In this document: one piece after another, positions 13,376-22,229 of the stretch
Position numbering within the stretch: the stretch's first letter is position 1
Layout of the letters: each line of letters opens with the position of its first letter
Source: Dasyornis broadbenti
Taxonomy: Eukaryota > Chordata > Aves > Passeriformes > Dasyornithidae
Direction: 5' to 3'
Assembly (NCBI GenBank): GCA_013397935.1
Contig: VZRN01000216.1
Coordinates: forward strand, 1,824,585 to 1,888,584
Length of the DNA stretch: 64,000 bases
Notes under the pieces: model-generated
Told to the model about the DNA's origin: nothing
The model's input: only the letters and a program-made list of their open reading frames with translations
Databases searched by the model: none
Program-made: the position numbers and the translations under genes

Positions 13376-14300
13376 CAGGACAGCTATTGCCCCACAGAAC
13401 TGAGAAATGACTGTTTCTGGGTCTATACACATCTTGTCAGTCTATTTGTGCTCTTTCTCAAATGCACTTCCATAAAACCACTTTCTCTTCCTCTTTTCCC
13501 CTTCCTTCTCCTCCGTCTGCCTGCTGTGTCTGCTTGTTCCTCTCAGTCCTGCTATTTCCTTCCTTACCCTTCTGCTATTTCCCCTCTTCCTTTTTCTTTT
13601 TGAACCAATTCCAAATTGATATTGAGATGCTTTCTTTTTTTTCTGCGTTGTAGATCAGGGATTAGGTGGGACATAATTTCTTCAGCCATTCCCCACCATA
13701 GCACAGCTATTGGGTTCCCAGAGCAGCTTCCTGAGCTCCCTGTTTGTCTTTCTGTCCTCATCTCATTCGCAGTTTTGAAGGGGTGATCCTGCTGCTCCTG
13801 AGGGAAAATACTCATCAGGTTGTCACCTCTTTCATGAAATTTCCCCAGAGTGATGTTACAGGTCCAGCTTTGGTGGATGTCCTCCCTCATTTTCTTTCCA
13901 CTTGTCCCTAGCAAAAAAGAGAGGCTTTGGGTTTTTTTTTTTTATGGGGCTTTTGAGCCTTCCATCTAGAGCAATGGCTTGCACATCTCTGCCTCTTCAC
14001 CAAGTATGTCTACAACCTTTCCCTGGGCAAAACTCTCACTATCTCTAAAGCAAAATGGATTGTTTGACCCATCCTACTGGTAATTTTAATGCAAATTATT
14101 CCCTCCATACATATATTTGCATGACCTCCTCCCTGAGCAAATTCTCTGGCCTCTTATTGTAGATCTTTACCAGAGAGGCCCAGAACGAAGGAGCCCTCAT
14201 GGTGGAGCTTCCAGGCTCCAGTGCCATCCAAACACCAGCGCTAAAAACCCTCATCAGTCTCTACACCAGGCTGCAGCCTTGGGGTCTGTCCTTTGCTTCC
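13376..14300. other. Intergenic DNA downstream of KCNJ4
   Basis: Pyrimidine-rich and AT-richer DNA between the CR1 fragment and the KCNJ4 poly(A) region. No gene seen. Confidence 0.55.
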
Positions 14301-14304
14301 AAAC

Positions 14305-15271
14305 CTCCCCTTGGGATATTCGACTTTATTAAAAATAAATAGTTACAAATTCAGTTTTACAGCTGATGGCAGCAGGGAGAAGAATGGAGGAGGCAAAAGG
14401 AGCGAGTGGAGGGTCTGCTGTCCAGGCAGGTCACCTGTCTGTCAGCCCGGCTGTGCCGTGCCGGGGAGCAGTGTGAGTGTGGCAAGCACAGGGCCCTGCC
14501 TCGTCCGCCAGCTTTCTCAGGAGAGGAGCAGGACACGTTTTTCAAGAGGACTGGGAGAACCGGGTCTGAGTCCGTGGAGCTGAGCTGCTTCTGGAGGTGA
14601 CAGACACCAAAAGCCAAGGAGAGTGCAGAGCAGCCTACGCAGAGCGTCCGTGTCTCCGAGCTTGGCGTTCGCAGTGGAAGAATATGGATTTCAGTCCTCC
14701 TTCTGTTTTATATACAGAATCATGTGCAACAACCAACAAACATGCAAGTCAACTCCTCCCTTGAGATCCTTCCCCACTCCCTCCAGGAGTCCTAAACTCT
14801 CCCTTCCATCCTCATCGGCTCAGTGCTTAGGAATCGCTCCTCTCCTGGTGACGGCGACGACCCTGGACAGCCGTGGGGGCTACCATAGTGAGAGGGGACA
14901 GAAAGTCTGCTGCTGCCTCACAGCAGAAACTCTTGCTGCGGGTCCCAGTCTGTCCAGTGAATGCAGGGACTCCTGTCACCTCCCCAGAGACAAGAAACCA
15001 GGCCTGCTGCTCTCCTGTCTCTGGGCAAGGAAGGGGTTCTAGCCCAAGCTGCACGCCTGGGGAGAGCAGTGTATCCTCACTCCTCTCCCAGGCACGACCT
15101 CACGAGAAAGGGAGAATATCAGAGCAGCTCCAGGCCTTGGTGTGCTCAGGGGCTGAGAGGCAATCGTGGGAGGTATTGCCACCGTTTGGTGGTGAAGGGG
15201 CTTATCCAGTGTACGGGTACGGAACAGAGGAGGCTGTGGGCAGTGGGTGTGGGACGGGGAGGCTGGAGGGG
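14305..15271 (-). other. KCNJ4: KCNJ4 3' UTR
   Basis: Runs from the KCNJ4 stop codon (15272-15274) to a canonical AATAAA on the minus strand at 14325-14330, the first good signal downstream. Cleavage would fall roughly 15-25 bases beyond it. Longer 3' UTRs ending further left are possible. Confidence 0.6.
14325..14330 (-). terminator. KCNJ4: Poly(A) signal AATAAA for KCNJ4
   Basis: Minus-strand AATAAA about 940 bases after the KCNJ4 stop codon, in an AT-rich patch (tttattaaaaataaat on the plus strand). Confidence 0.6.
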
Positions 15272-16633
15272 TTAGATGGCTGATTCCCTGCGGTATGAGA
15301 TTGTATCTAGAGGCAGAGTCGCCTGGAGCCGCTCCAGGTCCAGGTGGCTTCCAAAATCCATCATCTGGATGATACCTCCCTCCTCCTTGGTGTTGCCCCC
15401 TAACACCACACCCACTTCATCGTCATCATCTTCGTCTTCATCTTGACTGACAAGTGCCAGCTCATTCTCGTAGCAGAAGGCACTGGGAGGTGGTGGAGAA
15501 GGTAGGATGGTCATCTTGCTTTCTTGCAGCTCCCGGGCTGAGCAGCAAGGTGTGCCGGCCACCTCATACGTCTTGTGAAAGCGCGAATAATCCACTTTGT
15601 AGTGGTTCTTCTCCTCAAACACAACCGGTTCAAAGCGATGACCCCAAAGGATTTCACTAGCAAGGTAAGAGCTTCGTGCCTGTGTGGTCATGGCTGTGGC
15701 TTCCACCATCCCCTCCAGAATAACCACAATCTCAAAGTTCTCCGTCTCCAGCTCTTCCTTGCCAATCCCATAGAGAGGGCTCTCCTCGTCAATCTCGTGA
15801 ACGATAATAATGGGCGAGACCAAAAATATACGATCAAGGCCCACATCGTAGCCCACATTTAGGTCCCGCTGGTCCAGGGGGAGGTATTCCCCTTCCTCTG
15901 TCATGTAGGGCTTGATGAGCTGGGCTCGGACATGGGCCTCCACAATGTGACTCCTCCTCAGGTTGCCCACCCTCCACATGAGACACAGTTTCCCATCCCG
16001 CACGGAGATGACCGCGTGATGGCTGAAGAGGAGGGTCTGGGCCCTCTTCTTGGGCCTTGCCATCTTGGCCATGATAGTGCCAATCATGAAGGAGTCGATC
16101 ACGCAGCCCACGATGGACTGGACCACGACTGCCATGATAGCCAGCGGGCACTCCTCAGTCACGCAGCGGAAGCCGTACCCGATGGTCGTCTGTGTCTCCA
16201 CTGAGAAAAGAAAAGCCCCCAGGAAGCTGTTCACGTGCATGATGCAGGGCTTGAGGAGAGAGGGACCGCCCGCCACCGCCGGTGCATTGAGGTCGCCGTG
16301 GAAGAAGGCGATGCACCAGAAGAGGAAGCCGAAGAAGAGCCAGGACACCAGGAAGGCAGCGGAGAAGATCATCAGCATGTACCGCCAGCGCGTGTCCACG
16401 CAGGTGGTGAAGATGTCGGCCATGTAGCGCTGAGATTTGTTGCTCAGGTTGGCAAAGTAAACGTTGCACTGGCCGTTCTTCTTCACGAAACGGTTGCGGT
16501 GCTTCCGCCGGGGAGCGTGGCCCTTCCCGTTGCGGCTGTGCCCGTTCATGCTGCCCAGAGCAGACACCTTGTGCCCATCCTCTTCCGTCGAGACGATGCT
16601 GTACCTGGGAAGAGAAGGAGCAAGGACTTCCAT
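15272..16633 (-). CDS. KCNJ4: Inward-rectifier potassium channel 4 (Kir2.3)
   Basis: Plasma-membrane channel that forms tetramers and passes K+ inward, helping set the resting potential of neurons and muscle. The single coding exon matches Kir2.3 along its length. Numbered from the Met at 16549, there is a basic N-terminus with RNRFVKKNGQCNVYFANL, TM1 near 55-82, the pore loop with selectivity filter TIGYG at 122-126, TM2 with the rectification Asp (CVIDSFMIG, D152), and the PIP2-binding ARPKKRAQT segment. A cytoplasmic domain follows, then an acidic tract EDEDDDDE, and a C-terminal RRESAI that is a class I PDZ ligand. From 16549 it is 425 residues (human 445). I extend it to the in-frame ATG at 16633 (453 residues) because the added residues include YSIVSTEEDG, a motif present in Kir2.1 and Kir2.2 N-termini. 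Good acceptors end at 16663 and 16605, so the true 5' boundary is open. Confidence 0.95.
   Translation of the reverse strand: MEVLAPSLPRYSIVSTEEDGHKVSALGSMNGHSRNGKGHAPRRKHRNRFVKKNGQCNVYFANLSNKSQRYMADIFTTCVDTRWRYMLMIFSAAFLVSWLFFGFLFWCIAFFHGDLNAPAVAGGPSLLKPCIMHVNSFLGAFLFSVETQTTIGYGFRCVTEECPLAIMAVVVQSIVGCVIDSFMIGTIMAKMARPKKRAQTLLFSHHAVISVRDGKLCLMWRVGNLRRSHIVEAHVRAQLIKPYMTEEGEYLPLDQRDLNVGYDVGLDRIFLVSPIIIVHEIDEESPLYGIGKEELETENFEIVVILEGMVEATAMTTQARSSYLASEILWGHRFEPVVFEEKNHYKVDYSRFHKTYEVAGTPCCSARELQESKMTILPSPPPPSAFCYENELALVSQDEDEDDDDEVGVVLGGNTKEEGGIIQMMDFGSHLDLERLQATLPLDTISYRRESAI
16549..16549 (-). other. KCNJ4: Alternative KCNJ4 start (mammal-like Met)
   Basis: The ATG whose first base is 16549 begins MNGHSRNGKG, aligned with the start of mammalian KCNJ4, and has A at -3. 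If an upstream non-coding exon is spliced to the acceptor just before 16604, this is the only usable ATG. If the acceptor before 16662 is used, the ATG at 16633 comes first. Confidence 0.5.
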
Positions 16634-16663
16634 CAGAAACACGTGAAGGGTAACGGCAACCAC

Positions 16664-17007
16664 TGAGACAGCCAGGGCAGGAGATGTGGGTGGCTCCCAG
16701 GGCTACAGCTCGGCCCTGTCGGATTTCACAGCAGCACGTTTCGGCGATTGCTGCACCGTGGTGCCAACCTGACCAAACTGGGGGAGATCAGCTGCAGTCT
16801 GGCTGCTGCAATCTGATCAGCTGCAATGTCTGCTGAGCGCTGCTGCCACGAGGCTGCATTTGGCCAAGTCCTGACAGGGCAGCGAAGCAGCAGCAGCAGC
16901 AGCTTGTAGCTCGGTGGCACCTCCCAGCCTTTATGGAGAGGAGGGATCCCAGGCTTTGAAGCCTGACAACAGCTGGGACAGCCAGGAAGCCTGGAAGCAA
17001 GCACCCA
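16664..17007. other. KCNJ4 upstream intronic/flanking DNA
   Basis: Between the KCNJ4 coding exon and the solo LTR. It contains a short CAG-rich stretch near 16885-16905. No gene seen. Confidence 0.5.
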
Positions 17008-17464
17008 TGTTGCAAAACCATGTATAAAGACTTTAGCAGTAGTTATGTTAAGGCTTGGAGAAATCAGTAGGCCTGAGTACAGGCAGTATCGTGAAGCAAA
17101 GTTGCCAGTAGAGATCAAAAGGATCAATAGAGCGTACTGAGGAGGTAGAAAGACCTATATAATTATTCACAGAGACTTAGGTGACCTGCTTAGTGGAGTG
17201 TGTGGCTTATCTAATAGAGTCATGGTAAAGAATGTTCAGTTAACGGAAACAAAGTCACAATGAAATCATAAATTAAGTAGATATGTTTAGAGATCAAATC
17301 TGTTGTGATGAAGCAATATTGGAAAGAAACATATATATACTCGGTGATTTTGTCAAAGTCTGGGGCTCTGACTTTGGACGCTAGTCCGCAGGCTCCCAGG
17401 GCCCTCAATAAAGCACCGCATAAAATAACTTCGGTTGTTTTGTGTTTCCTCGGTTCGGGCAACA
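17008..17464 (+). mobile_element. Solo LTR of an avian endogenous retrovirus (457 bp)
   Basis: The element begins TGTTGC and ends GCAACA, perfect 6-base inverted ends with the TG...CA required of LTRs. It is flanked by identical 4-base copies CCCA (17004-17007 and 17465-17468), a target-site duplication. It carries TATA-like stretches (near 17155 and 17329-17338), a polyadenylation signal AATAAA at 17407-17412, and a short U5-like end. No internal viral genes are attached, so it is a solo LTR left by recombination between the two LTRs of a provirus. A 4-bp duplication points to a gammaretrovirus-like (class I) element, though the family name is not certain. Confidence 0.85.
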
Positions 17465-17468
17465 CCCA

Positions 17469-19900
17469 CAGCTTGACCACGTTTTGGCCCTCACATAATA
17501 CAAGGCTGGGAGTTTCTATTTCCTCCTCTGCTCTCCTCTCTGATTTCATGGTTTGTGGTGACAATGTTTATACACTTCCTGCTCTCAGGACAATTCTGTT
17601 GCCACAGCAACATGCGTGGCTTCCAGCATCCCTTATCCGAAGCCAAAGGTGTAATTTGGCAATCAACAGCCAAAGCAGTGTCAGTTTCCTTGGCAGAAGC
17701 TGCACACACACTTTCTGGGAGAGCTCTGCCCCTCGCAGTCAGCTCTGACTCTGCCCCTCACGTGGTGCTGTGACACTTGCAGACACTCCTTAAAGATGTG
17801 GTGGCAGAAGATGCGCTGACCACTGAGGAAACCAAGAGGGTGAAGCACGAAATCTGCTCTGCCCTCACGCCTGACAAGCTGCAGCCTCACAGGACCCCGG
17901 GAGCGCCTCCCTCCCACCCCACAGTGCTGACAGGTCAGTTGGAGTGCTCCAGTGTGGGCCTCCATCCACATCTCACTGGCGGCTGGAGCTGTGATTCCTG
18001 CAGTGCTGCTGGAATCTGTAATTTCTGATCCAACACCATGCAGTGCTTTGCTTCTCCTCCACAGTATCCCTCCAAGCACTACCCCTACATATGGCATATT
18101 TCAGATTGGAGAAGGAGAGAGGAGTCTTTCCTTGGAACAGGAAAGCCCCTGGCAGGTAATTTGAGGAGAATATATCAAAAAGGCAGACTGAAGGTAGGGT
18201 CTGAGGGGCCAGGTGAAGAGGCCCAGGTCACCCAGGGCAGCAGCAGGTCTTGGGAGCAGCATTACTCACCGATTGACTCGGACGCTGCCCATGGCTCACG
18301 CTGTCATCAGCTGTCAGGGGCCCGCGGGAGCTGGCAGGGCGTGGGAGCTCATGCAGCAGCGCTCACACGGGACTGGGCAGCTCCAGGTTTCACCTCTGGC
18401 CAGCGGGGACCAGCACTGCCATTGCGCTTGCTCCTGGGCACGCGCCTGGCGGGAAAGGACAAAGCAAAACCCGGTTAGGGCCTCCCCTGAGAGCCATCCC
18501 AGTCCAGAGCAGCGGCACAGGGCTCCCAGCCTTCTGCTCTGGGGGTGCTGGGAGGTTTCTGTGGGGCACCGACCACGGACGGGCTCAGGCAGGTGAGGAG
18601 CTGGTGGTTACAAACTGGATCTGCATCTACTGGATACTGCACGGCCCCCAGACCCCGCAGTGCCCAGCATCTCCCGGCAGCAGAGGAGCAGGGCCAGCGG
18701 TCACTGCTCTCCAGGTGAAGGGCACAGCAGCTGAGCAGCTCACAGGGCCCTCGTCCTGAGCCAATATATTAATATCAGAGCTTACACCAGGGCGAGGGCT
18801 CAGCCAGGCTAAATACCTCGCTCACAAGGGCTAACGAAGCACAGGAATGCCCAGCAGCCCTCAGGGATCCCCGTCAGCCCAGCCTAACCCAGAGGGGACT
18901 TTTTTCCAGGGTGTGCACAATATCCCCCCTTGTTTCAAATAGAAGAAGGAAAGCCATAGGTAGAGCCCAAAAGAGCTGATGGAAAGGAAGGGTTTGAGGG
19001 TAGCCAAGGAGAAGCCAGAGGAAACAAACCTTGCCACATGCCCTGTGGACAGCATCCAAGGAGCAGCTCAGCAGCAGAGCCCTGGGAGGATGTCCAGCAG
19101 ACGACGTCCCGACCCAGTCCTCAGAAGAACGGGAAGCCAAAGACTCAAGAGCCAGCCTATTTCACCTTCCCAGTGCTGCTGAGAAGTGAAATGCACTGAG
19201 GGGGCAATGACTCACAGATTAGGAAGGGCTTTGTACACCCGTGCTAATCCTGCACTGCAGCCTTTGGATTACAGTGCAGAGTGAGGATGCCGACAGAGCC
19301 AGCTCGTTTGCTTCCTCCCAGCCTCACCGATGAACGGACACTGGTTGCCAGATACGGGAAAATTCCAAGGATTTGGGGATCGAATCTAAGGTTTAGAGCC
19401 GCTTGCAAATGGTCGTGCACAGGCAGGAGAGAGGAACAGCAAACGATGCTGTCTGGGATGGAAAAGCTGGTGAGAACCATCCTTGTCTCATCATCAGTGC
19501 TGCAGAAAGGGGCTGCACGTGGGTGCCCACCAGTTTCCCCCAGTTAGGACCACAGACTGGAAAGCAGCAAGTGAGGAGCTCCAGACACCGCCTCTGATGG
19601 GCTGAAAGGAAGCAGATGAAATGCAAGGGCTTTGTTCACCTCCAGCGCAGAGCTGAGGGATGGGAAGAGCGCTGGGTCCTGTGGTGCTGTGCTTTCTCCT
19701 GGCTCACATACGGGAGCCCCTGTCAGCTGGAGCCTCCTTCACGGAGCCCACCGCAGCTGGACCATGCAGCTCAGAGCCTGGGCGGCATTTGCTGCTGGCT
19801 CCACAGTGCCCAGTGTCAGCGGCTGAAGCCACATCACCCCCTGCAACTGCTCCTTAATCACAAGGAAAGTATTTCCACAAAGGATAAAGGCTGCCAGTCT
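17469..19900. other. Non-coding DNA between LTR and coiled-coil gene
   Basis: No recognisable exon. Open frames at 17681-18097 and 18038-18478 lack homology. If KCNJ4 has a distal first exon (see 29602-29765), this is intronic. Confidence 0.5.
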
Positions 19901-19935
19901 GAGCACACACATCTGAGAACGGGAAAATAAATGCT

Positions 19936-19941
19936 TTTATT
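19936..19941 (-). terminator. Poly(A) signal AATAAA of the coiled-coil gene
   Basis: Minus-strand AATAAA 95 bases beyond the stop codon of the ORF at 20037-21329, followed by a T-rich stretch. The short, well-placed 3' end supports this ORF being a transcribed gene. Confidence 0.65.
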
Positions 19942-20036
19942 TGCAGCAAATGGCTGCAAAAGGAAGACCCACGGCCTCGGACCCTACACTGATCCATAGA
20001 ACTCACACAGAACTGCACTCAGAAATCTTTTTCTGC

Positions 20037-21329
20037 TTAAAATTTGAGAATTTTTCTGGTAGATTCAAGGACTTCAGCAACAACAGGCAGCACTCTTGAG
20101 GCAGGAGCTGCTCGAGAGAGCCACTTGTGCCCGTTATGAGCTGGCGGGGGTTTTGCCTGGTGAAGTCCAAGCTGTGCTTCACTGCTTCCCGGCCACTCTG
20201 CCCTCTGGTTTCCGTTCTCCAACTTGGATCTCTCCAGCTGTCCTTGGAGAATAAAGATCTTCTGCTTCAGCCTCTCCACGTTTATCTCTGCATCCAGAGC
20301 CCTCTGGGTCATTAGCTGGAGATGACACTCAGTCTGCTGCACTAAGGACTGGAGCTCTCGGGCTTCCCTCTCTCGTTCGGCCTGGCTGGTCTTCAGCTGA
20401 TCCTGCAGGCTGGACACCGTGCGTGTCTGTCTCTTCAAGTTGCTCCGGAAGGTGTTAAACATTCTCCTGACCATGGCGTTGTCCTTCCGGAGCGCAGCAT
20501 TCTCACCCCCAAGCCTGAGGTGCTGCCTCCTGAGCTCGTTGTACTTCTCCCTGAGCATGGCATCCTCCTTCATGAGCACGGTGCTGTCCTTCCTGAGCTT
20601 TTTGAACACCTCCCTTAGCGCAAAGTTCTCTGACATGAGCACGAGGTTGCCATTCCTGAGCATTTCGTTCTCCAGCATGAGCACGCTGTTCTCCCTCCTG
20701 AGCGTGTCGTAGGTCGGCTGCGGGGACGGGGACTCGCTGTCCTCTCCGGCCTCCTCGTGCAGCACGTGGGGCTCTGCTCCCGTGGTGCTCTCTGCGTGTC
20801 CCCTGCAATGGTCACTGGCGTGGGCTGGTGTGGCAGCAGCCTCTGACCCCGAGTCCTGGCCTGGGCTGTGCTGGAAAAAGCCATGGGAGCCATTTGCTGC
20901 TGCATTGGTTGTTTGGGGAGCTGGCAACCTCTGGTGCCTGGGACGGTGGTAGGTCAGGCTGGGCTCCTCATCTTCAGCCAAGCTGTCAGACAATCCCGTG
21001 GCTTTGTAAAATGGTTCCTGGAGCTCCTCAAGCTGATCTTCCTCCTCAAGCTCCAGTGCATGCTTGGCCAACCCTACTCGTTTATCTTTCGTCATTTGAG
21101 AGTGCCTGGGAGTTAGGAAAAATGGGATGGATTCTCCCAGATCCTCTGTCTGGTTGTCATCTGAGGTGTCACTGCCCTTGCATGAGGGTGAAGGATCCTC
21201 AGAGTGGCAGGAGTTCCCTGATTCTTCACTGTCATCATTGTCACCTTCATCCTCAGCATCATCTTCCAAGCCTTGAGATTCTGGGTAGACCATCATCATT
21301 AGCCCAAAGATCCTAAACGGCCGTGACAT
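20037..21329 (-). CDS. Uncharacterised acidic coiled-coil protein, 430 aa
   Basis: I do not recognise this protein. It is an uninterrupted frame starting with ATG (context aaaaATGT). Residues 16-125 are strongly acidic (an LEDDAEDEGDNDDSEE run, ending in LAEDEEPSL). Residues 126-206 are low-complexity and probably disordered. Residues about 207-372 form a long coiled coil. In it, three to four copies of a [VR]L(M/G)xE(N/D)xxLR unit, near 216, 230, 251 and 272, are spaced by 14 or 21 residues, that is whole heptads. The C-terminal 58 residues are basic and end in KILKF. No signal peptide or membrane segment is visible. A possible splice acceptor (ctgcttgctgcag) ends about 18 bases before the ATG, so an upstream non-coding exon is possible. 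It is on the KCNJ4 strand and may lie inside a KCNJ4 intron. Function cannot be stated. Confidence 0.75.
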   Translation of the reverse strand: MSRPFRIFGLMMMVYPESQGLEDDAEDEGDNDDSEESGNSCHSEDPSPSCKGSDTSDDNQTEDLGESIPFFLTPRHSQMTKDKRVGLAKHALELEEEDQLEELQEPFYKATGLSDSLAEDEEPSLTYHRPRHQRLPAPQTTNAAANGSHGFFQHSPGQDSGSEAAATPAHASDHCRGHAESTTGAEPHVLHEEAGEDSESPSPQPTYDTLRRENSVLMLENEMLRNGNLVLMSENFALREVFKKLRKDSTVLMKEDAMLREKYNELRRQHLRLGGENAALRKDNAMVRRMFNTFRSNLKRQTRTVSSLQDQLKTSQAEREREARELQSLVQQTECHLQLMTQRALDAEINVERLKQKIFILQGQLERSKLENGNQRAEWPGSSEAQLGLHQAKPPPAHNGHKWLSRAAPASRVLPVVAEVLESTRKILKF

Positions 21330-21632
21330 TTTTCAGGGAGCTCTGGGCTGCAGCAAGCAGCAGAATCCAAACTGTCCTCCTGGAGCACAGGTCATGCAGG
21401 CTGCTGACACTGACAAGCAGCGTGCCGCCTCCTGCAGCCTCAGCAGTGCTTCCTGTGGCCACCAAAACCCCTCTGTTTAGAGCTCCGGGATGGTCAGGAG
21501 GGAGAGGAGAACCAGTCACCTCCACATCTGGGGACAGCTGGAACCACCAACATTCCAAGGTCTGTGATGTCGTCCAGTTCCGTGTGTGCTGAGCTGCCAG
21601 AAGCAGGGGAGGGGGAGGCAGTGATCAGCTGC

Positions 21633-22229
21633 TGTCCTGATCCTGCCTAGGGCTGCGTTAATTTTCTTTGTAGGATCCAGCACAGCGCTGTGTGTTGGAT
21701 TTAGTACGAGAATGACGCTGATAACACAGAGGAGTTGGAGTTGCTGTTCGGTGGTGGCTTACCCTGAGCCAAGGACTTCTCTGTTTCCCATGTTCTGCCA
21801 GTGAGGAGCTGCACAAGAACCAGGAGGGAGCATGGCCAGGGCAGCTGGTCCAAGCCAGCCAAAGGAATATTCCACGCCACAGAACATCATTCCCAGTGCA
21901 TAAACTGGGGGAGGTAACTGGAAGGGGCCAGGGCATCAGTCAGTGGGTGGTGAGTAACTGGGTTGTGACCACTTGCTTCTCTTGGGTCCTGTTATTCTCT
22001 CTCTCTCTACTTATTATTACCATTACTATTATTATTAGTTATGATTATAATAATATTAATATGATTTGCATATTTATCCTTATTATATTTTGTTTCAGTT
22101 ATTAAATTGTTCTTATCTCAACCCACAAAGTTTACATTTTCGATTCTCGTCCCCAGTGGGGCCGGGGGCAGTGAGAGGGAGAGAGGCGCTGAGTGGTGCT
22201 CAGTCGCCTGCTGGGGTTAAACCACAACA
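21633..22229 (+). mobile_element. Solo LTR of an avian endogenous retrovirus (about 597 bp)
   Basis: Matches the pattern of a common avian LTR. It starts TGTCCTGATCC, then gttaattttctttgtagga, ggatttagtacgagaatga and ggaatattccacgcca, then a TTA/ATT-rich microsatellite (22008-22070), tcttatctcaacccac, and ends ctggggttaaaccacaaca. Flanking 5-mers are GCTGC on the left and ACTGC on the right, a target duplication with one mismatch. There is no gag, pol or env sequence beside it, so it is a solo LTR. It lies about 300 bases upstream of the start of the coiled-coil gene, in opposite orientation to it. Confidence 0.85.
22008..22070. repeat. ATT/TTA-type simple repeat inside the LTR
   Basis: Degenerate runs of tta/att triplets (ttattattaccattactattattatta and continuing) within the LTR at 21633-22229. 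Such tracts are typical of this LTR family. Confidence 0.8.

Noticed and set aside
16663..16663. GTG at 16663 as KCNJ4 start
   Set aside because: Non-AUG start without support; the in-frame ATGs at 16633 and 16549 are better.
20037..21329. Naming the coiled-coil protein SPZ1 because it also has about 430 residues
   Set aside because: I can see no convincing sequence match; equal length is not evidence.
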